Shown here: positions 1 to 9,700 of the stretch, in pieces
Position numbering within the stretch: the first letter of the stretch is position 1
Layout: each line of letters starts with the position of its first letter
Assembly: GCA_963575745.1 (NCBI GenBank)
Contig: CAUYUJ010022415.1
Coordinates: 495,001-555,000, forward strand
Direction of reading: 5' to 3'
DNA length: 60,000 nt
From: Prorocentrum cordatum
Taxonomy: Eukaryota; Sar; Dinophyceae; Prorocentrales; Prorocentraceae
The notes under the pieces: generated by a model
Told to the model about the DNA's origin: nothing
The model's database searches: none
Seen by the model: the letters and a program-made list of their open reading frames with translations, nothing else
Translations under genes and position numbers: made by a program

Positions 1-2495
1 GTAGTGCTTGACTCGGTGGTGCTCGAACCTGTGGTACTCGACTCAGTCGTGCTGGTCAACGTGGTACTGCTTGACTCTGCGGTGCTCGAATCTGTGGTAC
101 TCGACTCAGTCGTGCTGGTCAACGTGGTACTGCTTGACTCTGTGGTGCTCGAACCTGTGGTACTCGACTCAGTCGTGCTGGTCAACGTGGTACTGCTTGA
201 CTCTGCGGTGCTCGAACCTGTGGTACTCGACTCAGTCGTGCTGGTCAAAGTGGTACTGCTTGACTCTGTGGTGCTCGAACCTGTGGTACTCGACTCAGTC
301 GTGCTGGTCAACGTGGTACTGCTTGACTCTGTGGTGCTCGAACCTGTGGTACTCGACTCAGTCGTGCTGGTCAAAGTGGTACTGCTTGACTCTGTGGTGC
401 TCGAACCTGTGGTACTCGACTCAGTCGTGCTGGTCAACGTGGTACTGCTTGACTCTGTGGTGCTCGAACCTGTGGTACTCGACTCAGTCGTGCTGGTCAA
501 CGTGGTACTGCTTGACTCTGTGGTGCTCGAACCTGTGGTACTCGACTCAGTCGTGCTGGTCAACGTGGTACTGCTTGACTCTGTGGTGCTCGAACCTGTG
601 GTACTCGACTCAGTCGTGCTGGTCACGTGGTAGTGCTTGACTCTGTGGTGCTCGAACCTACTCGACTCAGTCGTGCTGGTCAACGTGGTACTGCTTGACT
701 CTGTGGTGCTCGAACCTGTGGTACTCGACTCAGTCGTGCTGGTCAAGTGGTACTGCTTGACTCTGTGGTGCTCGAACCTGTGGTAATCGACTCAGTCGTG
801 CTGGTCAACGTGGTACTGCTTGACTCGGTGGTGCTCGAACCTGTGGTACTCGACTAGTCGTGCTGGTCAACGTGGTACTGCTTGACTCTGTGGTGCTCGA
901 ACCTGTGGTACTCGACTCAGTCGTCTGGTCAACGTGGTACTGCTTGACTCTGTGGTGCTCGAACCTGTGGACCTGTGGCCTGACTCGACCCTCGACTCAG
1001 TCGTGCTGGTCAAGTGGTACTGCTTGACTCTGTGGTGCTCGAACCTGTGGTACTCGACTCAGTCGTGCTGGTCAAAGTGGTACTGCTTGACTCTGTGCGT
1101 GCTCGAACTTGTGGTTACTCGACTCAGTCGTGCTGGTCAACGTGGTACTGCTTGACTCTGTGGTGCTCGAACCTGTGGTACTCGACTCAGTCGTGCTGGT
1201 CAACGTGGTACTGCTTGACTCTGTGGTGCTCGAACCTGTGGTACTCGACTCAGTCGTGCTGGTCAAAGTGGTACTGCTCGACTCTGTCGTGCTCGAACCT
1301 GCGGCACTCGACTCAGTCGTGCTGGTCAACGTGGTACTGCTCGACTCTGTGGTGCTCGACCCAGTGGTGCTCGACTCTGTCGTGGTGGTCAGCGTGGTAC
1401 TGCTTGACGCTGTGATGCTCGAACCTGTGGTACTCGACTCAGTCGTGCTGGTCAACGTGTTACTGCTTGACTCTGTGGTGCTCGAACCTGTGGTACTCGA
1501 CTCAGTCGTGCTGGTCAAAGTGGCACTGCTTGACTCTGTGGTGCTCGAACCTGTGGTACTCGACTCAGTCGTGCTGGTCAACGTGGTACTGCTTGACACT
1601 GTAGTGCTCGAACCTGTGGTACTCGACTCAGTCGTGCTGGTCAACGTGGTACTGCTTGACTCTGTGGTGTTCGAACCGGTGGTACTCGACTCAGTCGTGC
1701 TGGTCAACGTGGTAGTACTTGACTCGGTGGTGCTCGAACCTGTGGTACTCGACTCAGTCGTGCTGGTCAACGTGGTACTGCTTGACTCTGTAGTGCTCGA
1801 ACCTGTGGTACTCGACTCAGTCGTGCTGGTCAACGTGGTACTGCTTGACTCTGTGGTGCTCGAACCTGTGGTACTCGACTCAGTCGTGCTGGTCAGCGTG
1901 GTACTGCTTGACTCGGTGCTGCTCGAACCTGTGGTACTCGACTCAGTCGTGCTTGTCAACGTGGTACTGCTTGACTCGGTGGTGCTCGAATCTGTGGTAC
2001 TCGCTTCAGTCGTGCTGGTCAACGTGGTACTGCTTGACTCGGTGGTGCTCGAACCTATGGTACTCGACTCAGTCGTGCTGGTCAAAGTGGTACTGCTTGA
2101 CTCTGTAGTGCTCGAACCTGTGGTACTCGACTCAGTCGTGCTGGTCAACGTGGTACTGCTTGACTCTGTGGTGCTCGAACCTGTGGTACTCGACTCAGTC
2201 GTGCTGGTCAGCGTGGTACTGCTTGACTCGGTGCTGCTCGAACCTGTGGTACTCGACTCAGTCGTGCTGGTCAGCGTGGTACTGCTTGACTCGGTGCTGC
2301 TCGAACCTGTGGTACTCGACTCAGTCGTGCTGGTCAACGTGGTACTGCTTGACTCTGTGGTGCTCGAACCTGTGGTACTCGACTCAGTCGTGCTGGTCAA
2401 CGTGGTACTGCTTGACTCTGCGGTGCTCGAACCTGTGGTACTCGACTCAGTCGTGCTGGTCAAAGTTGTACTGCTTGACTCTGCGGTGCTCGAAC
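1..2495 (-). repeat. 63-bp tandem array encoding a Ser/Thr-rich 21-aa unit
   Basis: About 39 head-to-tail copies of a 63-bp unit. Read on the minus strand each gives a 21-residue Ser/Thr unit of the type TTESSSTTLTSTTESSTTGS. Copies are nearly identical at about 1110-2490 and 1-620. Between about 620 and 1110 many copies carry 1-nt or 5-nt indels. The plus strand is also open because the unit is a multiple of three, but it reads as a Val/Leu shadow. The array runs off the left edge. Confidence 0.95.
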
Positions 2496-3324
2496 CTCCC
2501 CCTGCGCCGCCGACGGGCGCGGCGCCCCGGCCCTCCGGGTGCTCCGACCGGCCCGGCACGGCCGACGAGCCAGCGGCGGCGCGGCCCCGCGCCTCGCCCC
2601 GCCGCGCCGCCTCGGGCGCGGCGGCGGCACTGTGCGGCTGCCACGCGGCCCCGAGCAGGTCCGCAGCAGGGGAAGCCGCCTCACCTGCCTCCGCACCGAC
2701 AGTGGGCGACCCCTCGGCTGGCATAGCGGCGGGGAGTGCCGCCGCCGCCACCTCCACGTCCCACGCCTTGTAAGTCCTCCTCGTCGTGGTGGCCGTCCTG
2801 CTTGGCGTGGTGTGGCTGGGGCCTGCCGGCCCGTGGTGCGCAGTCTTCTGGAAGCGCCCGACAGCATGGTCAGCGTCAAGGTGGCAGATGCCCTGCCAGA
2901 TCACGTATGCCGCGGCCACGTCCGCATGCAGAAGCAGGCCGCTGCCAGCGCCGAAGACGCAGCCGCTGCGGTCCGGGCCCAGGGCGCCCAGGGCAACGGC
3001 CTCCCTGCGCCTGCCCGCAGGCAGGGCGCCGCGGCCAGCTGACAGGAGGCAGTCGACCCGCGACGGGACAACATCGAAGACGTGGCCCTGGCAGGAGGAC
3101 GGGTAGGCGATCAGCGTGTCGTTGCTCAGCGCGAGGCTGGTGTCCGTCGCCGTGCACTCGAAGCACCCAGGGCACTCCGCAGGACTCTGGCAGGCCGCGA
3201 CGGTGCCCCTCGGGCAGCGCTGGTGGTCGCAAGGGTCCAGATCAGCAGGAGAAGCGCCGAACTGGCGCCAGCACGCATAGACGACAAGAGAGAGGCATGC
3301 TAGCACCCTGGCGGCGGCGCTCAT
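1072..3324 (-). CDS. Secreted or cell-surface mucin-like Ser/Thr repeat protein (C-terminus off window)
   Basis: The first ATG is at 3324; the frame is open three codons further up, from a GTG. The protein begins MSAAARVLACLSLVVYA, a good signal peptide. A Cys-rich segment follows (about residues 28-65, with CDHQRC, CQSPAECPGCFEC), then an Ala/Gly/Arg-rich linker to about residue 280, then about 22 Ser/Thr 21-mers. This is the architecture of O-glycosylated surface proteins; the exact role is unknown. No intron is visible from the relict spliced leader (3393-3414) through the repeats, as expected for a retroposed cDNA. The frame breaks at 1072 in an indel-rich part of the array but resumes to the left. 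I do not recognise an orthologue. Confidence 0.75.
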   Translation of the reverse strand: MSAAARVLACLSLVVYACWRQFGASPADLDPCDHQRCPRGTVAACQSPAECPGCFECTATDTSLALSNDTLIAYPSSCQGHVFDVVPSRVDCLLSAGRGALPAGRRREAVALGALGPDRSGCVFGAGSGLLLHADVAAAYVIWQGICHLDADHAVGRFQKTAHHGPAGPSHTTPSRTATTTRRTYKAWDVEVAAAALPAAMPAEGSPTVGAEAGEAASPAADLLGAAWQPHSAAAAPEAARRGEARGRAAAGSSAVPGRSEHPEGRGAAPVGGAGGGSSTAESSSTTLTSTTESSTTGSSTAESSSTTLTSTTESSTTGSSTTESSSTTLTSTTESSTTGSSSTESSSTTLTSTTESSTTGSSSTESSSTTLTSTTESSTTGSSTTESSSTTLTSTTESSTTGSSTTESSSTTLTSTTESSTIGSSTTESSSTTLTSTTEASTTDSSTTESSSTTLTSTTESSTTGSSSTESSSTTLTSTTESSTTGSSTTESSSTTLTSTTESSTTGSSTTESSSTTLTSTTESSTTGSSTTESSTTTLTSTTESSTTGSNTTESSSTTLTSTTESSTTGSSTTVSSSTTLTSTTESSTTGSSTTESSSATLTSTTESSTTGSSTTESSSNTLTSTTESSTTGSSITASSSTTLTTTTESSTTGSSTTESSSTTLTSTTESSAAGSSTTESSSTTLTSTTESSTTGSSTTESSSTTLTSTTESSTTGSSTTESSSTTLTSTTESSNHKFEHAQSQAVPL

Positions 3325-3372
3325 GAAGCGCACCCCTGGCCAGGGCGTCCGCGGCCGTCTTGCGGGCGCGGT

Positions 3373-3381
3373 TCAAGCCAT
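3373..3381 (-). promoter_or_regulatory. Minimal upstream ORF (Met-Ala-stop) in the 5' leader
   Basis: Between the relict leader and the main ATG the minus strand reads CCACCATGGCTTGA, an ATG in a strong context followed by one codon and a stop. If transcribed it could reduce initiation at the main start. This is inference only. Confidence 0.35.
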
Positions 3382-3392
3382 GGTGGGCTGCG

Positions 3393-3414
3393 CTTGAGCC
3401 AAAATGGCTACGGA
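3393..3414 (-). other. Relict dinoflagellate spliced-leader sequence
   Basis: The minus strand carries CCGTAGCCATTTTGG plus flanking bases, matching the known 22-nt dinoflagellate spliced leader at all 22 positions (first base T). It lies 68 nt upstream of the ATG of the Ser/Thr gene and in the same orientation. The next bases are CGCAGCCC rather than a GT donor, so this is not a spliced-leader RNA gene. It is best explained as the 5' end of a trans-spliced mRNA that was reverse transcribed and reinserted. Confidence 0.93.
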
Positions 3415-3649
3415 ACAGCAGTTTAGGTAGAAATGAACATTCGCGAAGTAAAAGCCGCCTCAACCGCCAGGTCGCAATGATTGGCGGGTAGTGGCAAAGA
3501 GATTTATTCCCAACCCTCCTATGGTTGGGTACTCGTTTTGAATAGAGCAGTGTGGTCGCCCCGTCCTCCTCCTCCTCCCTCCTCCTCCCCATCCTCCTCT
3601 CCTGTTTCCTGTGTTCCCCTCTCCTCTTCTCTCGTGCCGTCGGGCAGCG

Positions 3650-4525
3650 ATCTGCGCAACTGTCGCCACTTTCGTGGGTTCCTGGGAGGCCCAGCGGAGG
3701 TACGTCCCACGCGGACCACCTCGAGACCTCGCGGTGCCCTGGGGGCTGCGATCTGCGCAACTGTCCCCACGTTCGTGGGCTCCTGGGAGGCCCAGCGGAG
3801 GTACGTCCCACGCGGACCACCTCGAGACCTCGCGACGCCCTGGGGGGCTGCGATGTTTGCAATTGTCGCCACTTTCGAAGGCTCCTGGGAAGCACAGCGG
3901 AGGTACGTCCCACGCGGACCACCTCGAGACCTCGCGGCGCCCTTGGGGGGGGGGGGGGGGGGGCGATCTGCGCAACTGTCGCCACTTTCGTGGGCTCAGC
4001 GGAGGCACGTCCCACGCGGACCACCTCGAGACCTCGCGGTGCCCTGGAAGGCTGCGATCTGCGCAACTGTCGCCACTTTCGTGGGCTCCTGGGAGGCCCA
4101 GCGGAGGTACGTCCCACGCGGACCACCTCGAGACCTCGCGGCGCCCTGGGGGGCTGCGATCTGCGCAACTGTCGCCACTTTCGTGGGCTCCTGGGAGGCC
4201 CAGCGGAGGCACGTCCCACGCGGACCACCTCGAGACCTCGCGGCGCCCTGGGGGGCTGCGATCTGCGCAACTGTCGCCACTTTCGTGGGCTCCTGGGAGG
4301 CCCAGCGGAGGCACGTCCCACGCGGACCACCTCGAGACCTCGCGGCGCCCTGGGGGGCTGCGATCTGAGCAACCGTCGCCACTGTCGTGGGCTCCTGGGA
4401 GACCCAGCGGAGGTTCGTCCCACGCGGACCATCTCGAGAACTCGCGGCGCCCCGAGGGGGCTGCGATCTGCGCAACTGTTGCCACTTTCGTGGGCTCCTG
4501 GGAGGCCCAGCAAAGGTACGTCGTA
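3650..4525. repeat. 102-bp tandem satellite, about 8-9 copies
   Basis: Unit period measured at 102 bp (for example gcgatctgcgcaactgtcgc at 4156 and again at 4258). Each unit holds ccacctcgagacctcgcgg and a G-run. Because 102 is a multiple of three, several frames are open on both strands with a 34-residue period. No frame has a credible start or non-repetitive extension, so I treat all of them as shadows. One copy has its G-run expanded to 19 Gs (3945-3963) and a neighbour is shortened. Confidence 0.9.
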
Positions 4526-4682
4526 CGCGTTGCCGCTGCTCTTCTTGCTGCGCTCTTCTGATTTCACTGCTGTGTGCTCTTCTTCCGCACTGCGGATTTT
4601 TCAGCATGCCCGTCAGCATTGAGTGGTCCTGAATGTAATCACCACATTATAGAAAGGGTTGGGTACGTCGCGGGGTAATTTT

Positions 4683-5090
4683 GGCGAGCTAGCTCCCCTT
4701 CTGCTGCCTCGCGCGATGCCGAATCGTTTGCTGCTCGAGCGAGTGCTGCACCACTGCGAGAATCATCCTGGCCCTTGATGTAAACAGGAGTACGTGGCAG
4801 CGTCGTGAAACGGGCGTAGCAGAGCGTAGCAGCAGTGAAACGAAGCGTGCAATGCTGATGTATCGTCGCCTGGCAATAACATTACGGCTCAAGCGGTTGT
4901 TCTTTTGTAATAGGCCAATCCACCGCGTGCCTGATCGATACAAATCTCTTGAACTTCTGTACCGGAAGTTTGTGCAAGGATAGGTGTTTTGGCGAGCAAG
5001 CTCCCCTGTTGCTGCCTCGCGCGATGCCGAATCGTCTGCTGCTCGAGCGAATGCTGCACCACTGCGAGAATCATCCTGGACAATTATGTA
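4683..5090. repeat. Direct repeat of ~100 bp, copies 308 bp apart
   Basis: Copies at about 4683-4783 and 4991-5090 share ctgcctcgcgcgatgccgaa and cactgcgagaatcatcctgg with few differences. The spacer shows no gene. Likely a dispersed or locally duplicated element. Confidence 0.85.
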
Positions 5091-5201
5091 AGCAGAAGCA
5101 TCCGTCTCCTCCTCCTCCTCCACCTCCTTCTCTTCCTCCTCCTCCTCCTCCTCCACGTCGTCATCGTCATACGCATCATCAACCTTCTCCACCGTGATCA
5201 T

Positions 5202-5202
<1 letters not shown>

Positions 5203-5290
<88 letters not shown>

Positions 5291-5303
5291 GCATCATCAT
5301 CAT
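5203..5303. repeat. (ATC)n microsatellite at the 5' edge of the LINE
   Basis: About 33 ATC/CAT units, preceded by a (TCC)-rich stretch. It ends 95 bp before the ORF1 start codon. His-, Ile- and Met-rich frames across it are shadows. Confidence 0.95.
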
Positions 5304-5398
5304 AGTTGTTCTTGGCTCGAGCAGGAGTTGGGGCATCTTTCTCGCTCGGGTCTTGCGTCGGCAGGCTTGAGAACAACAGCGTCGGCGCGAGCCGTCAC

Positions 5399-6712
5399 AT
5401 GGCAGGCGGCGATGCGGGGAAGCATCCGGAGTGGACGTGCAAGGCCTGCGTCAAGCGGGGCGTCGAGGGCCCGCTGTGCAGCAACTGGGCCAACCGCACT
5501 TCCTGCCGCAAGTGCGGCGCGACGCGGGCCAAGGGAGGCAAGACCAAGCCCACCTTGGTGCTCTCCTACGGCGGCGGCGGAAGCGGGCCGCGGCAGAGAC
5601 CCAGGGTGCCTCGGCAGCCGCAGCAGGAGCCGCAGCCTGCAGCCGCGCCGCCACGCCGTGCCCCGTGGGCGGGCCAAGGCCGCCGCGTCTCTTGGGCCGA
5701 CATGAAGGTGGACGAGGGCGACGAGGACGGCGAGGCGGCCCCGGCGAGTGTGCAGGCCTCCTCGGGCCCCGTCCCCCTCACGGAGGAGCAGCTCGCCGTG
5801 GAGGTGGAGATCCTCGAGGCGGCCAAGGTCAAATACGGGCTCGTCGATCTGGAGGTCGAGCGCTGGGCCCCATCGTACCGCGGGCTGGCCGATCGGGTGC
5901 AGCTGGTGCAGCGCAGCCAGGAGCACTTGGCAGCCCAGAAGGCCGCGGAGCCGCCGCCTGAGCCCAGGCTGGCGAACGTGCTCCCGCGGCGCGACGCCGC
6001 CGTGCAGAAGAAGGAGCGCGCCCTGGCCCGCCTGGCCGCCAAGAAGGAGGCGCGTGCCAAGTACCAGGCGGAGGTGGACGCGGAGCTCGCGAAGTACCAG
6101 GCGGAGGTGGACGCGGAGCAGGTGGTGGTCGACAAGCACGAAGCGTCGATCCAAGCGCTCGCGCGCAAGGCGTCGGAGCTCGCCGCCAAGGAGGCCAGCC
6201 CGCCCCCGCCGCGCGCCGAGGCCGTCGTCAGCGAAAACGTGGGGCATCTCGTCGAGCTGCTCGGCCAGGCGCGCGGCAAGGTCGGCCTCGGTGCGCCCTC
6301 CGAGATGCAGGCCAACCTGGCGGCCCTTGCCAAGGGCGCCAAGGCCAAGGAGGAGCTGCTGCAGCAGCAGCAGCAGGCCGCCGAGCAGGCAGCCGCAGCG
6401 GAGCGTGCTGCCGCGGCCGCCGCGGCCGCTGCGACCGCTGCGGCCGCGGAGCAGGGCGACAAGGGCGGCGAGCACACGCCAGCTGGGCCCGCTGTTGACC
6501 TTGATCTGGATCCTGACGGCGATGAGGCTTCCTGGGACCTGTTCGGGCTCGGCGCCGGGTCGCGTGCGGACCCCGCCGAGCTTCGAGCCGCTCGCAAGCA
6601 AAAGCTCGCCCAGCTTGTTGAGGCAGGCTGGTGCAAGCGGCGCCGGACGACCGCTGGTGCCGTGGACGGCGCTGCCCCCTCCGACGCGGCCCACAGCGGG
6701 CAGCGGCGGTAG
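5399..6712 (+). CDS. LINE ORF1: zinc-finger and coiled-coil RNA-binding-type protein
   Basis: The frame is open from 5306, but the natural start is the ATG at 5399 (MAGGDAGKHPEWTCKACVKR). It opens with a four-Cys finger (WTCKAC...CSNW...CRKCG), resembling RanBP2-type or LINE ORF1 fingers. A basic Pro/Gln region and a long Ala/Glu/Lys/Arg helical region follow (about residues 130-370, including two copies of KYQAEVDAE), consistent with a coiled coil. ORF1 proteins bind element RNA and help integration; that role is inferred from position and composition. The end overlaps ORF2, which lies in the +1 frame. Confidence 0.75.
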   Translation: MAGGDAGKHPEWTCKACVKRGVEGPLCSNWANRTSCRKCGATRAKGGKTKPTLVLSYGGGGSGPRQRPRVPRQPQQEPQPAAAPPRRAPWAGQGRRVSWADMKVDEGDEDGEAAPASVQASSGPVPLTEEQLAVEVEILEAAKVKYGLVDLEVERWAPSYRGLADRVQLVQRSQEHLAAQKAAEPPPEPRLANVLPRRDAAVQKKERALARLAAKKEARAKYQAEVDAELAKYQAEVDAEQVVVDKHEASIQALARKASELAAKEASPPPPRAEAVVSENVGHLVELLGQARGKVGLGAPSEMQANLAALAKGAKAKEELLQQQQQAAEQAAAAERAAAAAAAAATAAAAEQGDKGGEHTPAGPAVDLDLDPDGDEASWDLFGLGAGSRADPAELRAARKQKLAQLVEAGWCKRRRTTAGAVDGAAPSDAAHSGQRR

Positions 6713-6713
6713 C

Positions 6714-9700
6714 AGCGCGGCAGCGCGGAAGAGGGGCAAGCGCAGCTCCGAGTTCGTGGTGGTCTCCGCCAATGGCTCGGGCTGGGGGCCCCTGACAGCG
6801 CTCTGGAGCGACGAGCGCACCATGCGCAGCCACAGGGCGGATTGCTGGTGCGTCCAGGAGACACAGCTCTTCGCCAAGAGGCTGGCAGCTGAGGAGCAGT
6901 GGTGCAGGCAGCGCGGCGCGGCAGCCGCGCTGACGGCGGGGGTGGCGCGAGCCTCCTCTCAGGACGTGGAGCAGCGCCGAGCCGCCTCGTCAGGCACAGG
7001 CGTGGTGGTGCGCTCCAACCGGGGCATGGCGGAGCCCGAGGGCGCGGGCTCCAGGCAAGTCGACGCGGAACGACGGTGCACGGCCGCCCTCGTCAGCGGC
7101 GCGCAGCGCGGCGGAGTGCTCATGGCCAGCGTGTACTTGGCCAACGACAGTCTGGGGGAGCGCTCCTGGGCCGTGCTGGCCCAGCTGGGGTCGGCAGTCC
7201 GCGCCGCGGGCAGACCCTTCGTCTTGGCGGGCGACTGGAACGTTGGGCCCAAGCAGCTCTGCGAGGAGGGATCGGCTTGGCTGCAGGGCATCGGCGGCAC
7301 GGTGGTCAGTAATGACGGCGGGCAGCCGACGATGAGGAAGGGATTGGACGTCGAGTCGGAGCTGGACTTCTTCGTGGTGTCCAACGACCTCCTCCACAGG
7401 CTGCAGGGATGCAGCGTGGTTCCTGGGCCCTTCCGCCCGCGCTCGGCGGCGCGGCTACAGCTGCGCGCGCGTGGCGCGATGCCGCTGGAGCGCAGGCTGC
7501 GGGTCCCGCGGCCCTTCCCGACGCAGAGGGCTATCGGGCCGTTGCCGCCCCCGGTTGAGGTGCCGCCCGAGGTGCTGCAGGCCTGCGAGTCGGCCGACTC
7601 GCCAGAGGCCCTCGACGCCTCGTACTTGCAGGTGATGCGCCTCGTGGAGTCGGAGCTGCTGGTCGTCCACCAGATCGCGCCGGCGGACGAGGACAGCTTC
7701 AAGGGTCGCGGGCTGCCGCCCGCGTTCAAGTGGCAGCAGCCCGACTTGAGTGGGCGCGGCCATGGCTCCAGCGCGCCCCGCCCCAAGGAGGGCACGGCGG
7801 CCAAGCGCCTGCTGGCCGTCGCCGACCTGTTCGGCCGCAGGGCGCGGGGGCTACCGCGCAGCTTCCCAGCCTGGGCCGTGGGCGTGATGCCTGAGCCCTG
7901 GGGCGGGCGGGCCCGTCAGGCGGCCAGTAGCTCCCCCGAGCGCTTGCTGGCTTGGGAACAGGAGGCCAGGGCCGAAGCGGCCAAGGAGAGGTCGATCTTC
8001 GCGTGCGAGCGGAAGTGCGGCTTCAGCAAGTGGCTGCGCGACTCCTTGGCGCAGGGCGCGGGCCATGCCCGCGCCTTCAGACGCGGGCCGCGCGGCTGGG
8101 TGGCGGACGAGCTCGTGGGGCCCGACGCCGAGCCCGCATGCGGCCAGGAGCGGGTCGACAGCGCGGCCAAGTTTTGGGCCAACGAGGTCTGGACGCACCG
8201 CTCTAACTCCGCGGCCAGGGAAAGCCAGGAGGCGGAGCCTACCGGCGTGGTGGCAGCTCCTGGGGGAGAGGGGCCGTCGGCCACCGATCCTGCGCCCGGC
8301 CTCGAAGACGGTAAGCCCGCCCCTGGGAGCGACCCGCTGAAGGGTGGGGGAGGAGGCTCGGGGGCTTGCGCCACCGCCGAGACGGACAGAGGGTCCACCC
8401 CACCAGGCCCTGCGCCAGCATCGGCCGAGGAGGCCAGCAGCGCGCGCACTACCAGGGAGCTGTCGTCGGAACGCTGCTTGCCGCCGACCACTTCGACGGC
8501 ACGGAGCACGCCGCCTCCCTTCCTGGGCTTGGCGCCCGCGCCGCAGAAGGCCCTCAGCGCGGAGGCTTTGCGGCGAGTGCGCAGCAGCGCGGGGGCGGCG
8601 TGGGCCGACTGCATCATCGACCTGGTCGGGCCGATAGCGGATAGCCCGCCAGATGAGGCTGGGCCCGTCGGCCCGCCCGCAGCCGCCGCCAGCCTCCGCG
8701 CGATGGCCGGGGCCGCCGGGCAGGCCGACGAGCGGCCCGCGGGCGCGGTCGGGGGCCCGCCCAGCGCTGGGTTGCCGGACCAGGCTTCCGGCAACCTCCC
8801 AGATCAGGCCGCCGGGCGAGCCGCTGGGGGCGCCAGCCACGCCGATGGGCACCCCGCAAGCGCGGCTGGGGGCGCGACCAGCGCTGGGTTGCCGGACCGC
8901 GCTTCCGGCAACCGCCCTGGCTTGGCCGCAGGACGCGACCCCGTTGCCGCCGGCCAAGCTGATGGGCGCCCCGCAGGCGCGGTCGGAGGCCCGCCCTGCG
9001 CTGGGTTGCCGGACCGCGCTTCTGGCAACCGCTCAGACGACGGACGACCCGCAGGCGCGGTCTGGGGCCCGCCCGCCCTGCGGGCCGCCCCAGTGCCCGC
9101 GGCGGCGCGCGCGGCAGGAGCGGCCGCCCCCCCGAGGCTCAGCCGCCCCGCCGAGGGCCGTCGCTTCGCCCCTGGGCCAGCCCTGGTGCGCCCCCCGCTC
9201 GGACCGCCCCTCGCCAGGCCGACGGTCGAGGACGGCGGGCGGGCGGCTCGTTCCTTCCGATGGCGACTCGGCCTCGGCGCAGACGAGTTCCATCCGAGGC
9301 AGCTGGTGCATGTTTCCGACCAGCTCATGGAGTGCCTCATCGCCCTCTGCATGGCGACGGAGGCCACAGGCACGCTGCCGGAGGCGGTGGTCGGCGGGCT
9401 GGTGGTCCTGCTGGCCAAGCAGGGCGGAGGCTGGCGCCCGATCGGCCTCCTCCAGCGGCTGCCTCGCTGGTGGGGCCGCGTCCGCCTTCGCGACGCCCGT
9501 GCCTGGGAGGAGGCCATCCACGCCGAGGCGGCGGCCAATTTCTGGGGAGGGAAAGGACGTGCCTCGGCGGAGGCCGTCTGGTGGCAGGCCCTGCACAACG
9601 AGGCCAGCCGCGCACAGGGCCTCTCGGTAGGCTGCGTGCTCCTAGACCTCTGGAAGGCTTACGAGGTGGTAAGCCTGGCGATGGCGCAGCGGAGGGGGCT

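Noticed and set aside
4-2773. Long plus-strand frames with Val/Leu or Trp/Ser/Cys repeats
   Set aside because: They are the complement of the Ser/Thr array; only the minus frame has a signal peptide, a non-repetitive N-terminus and an upstream relict leader.
3460-4622. Overlapping 200-440-codon frames on both strands
   Set aside because: They follow from the 102-bp period being divisible by three; no start, domain or unique extension.
5309-5330. Possible second relict spliced leader (ttcttggctcgag) in front of the LINE
   Set aside because: Only about 10 of 13 bases match, and it lies in low-complexity flanking sequence; too weak.
4689-5705. Poly-Met, poly-Asp and poly-His frames at the first (ATC)n tract
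   Set aside because: Microsatellite translation only.
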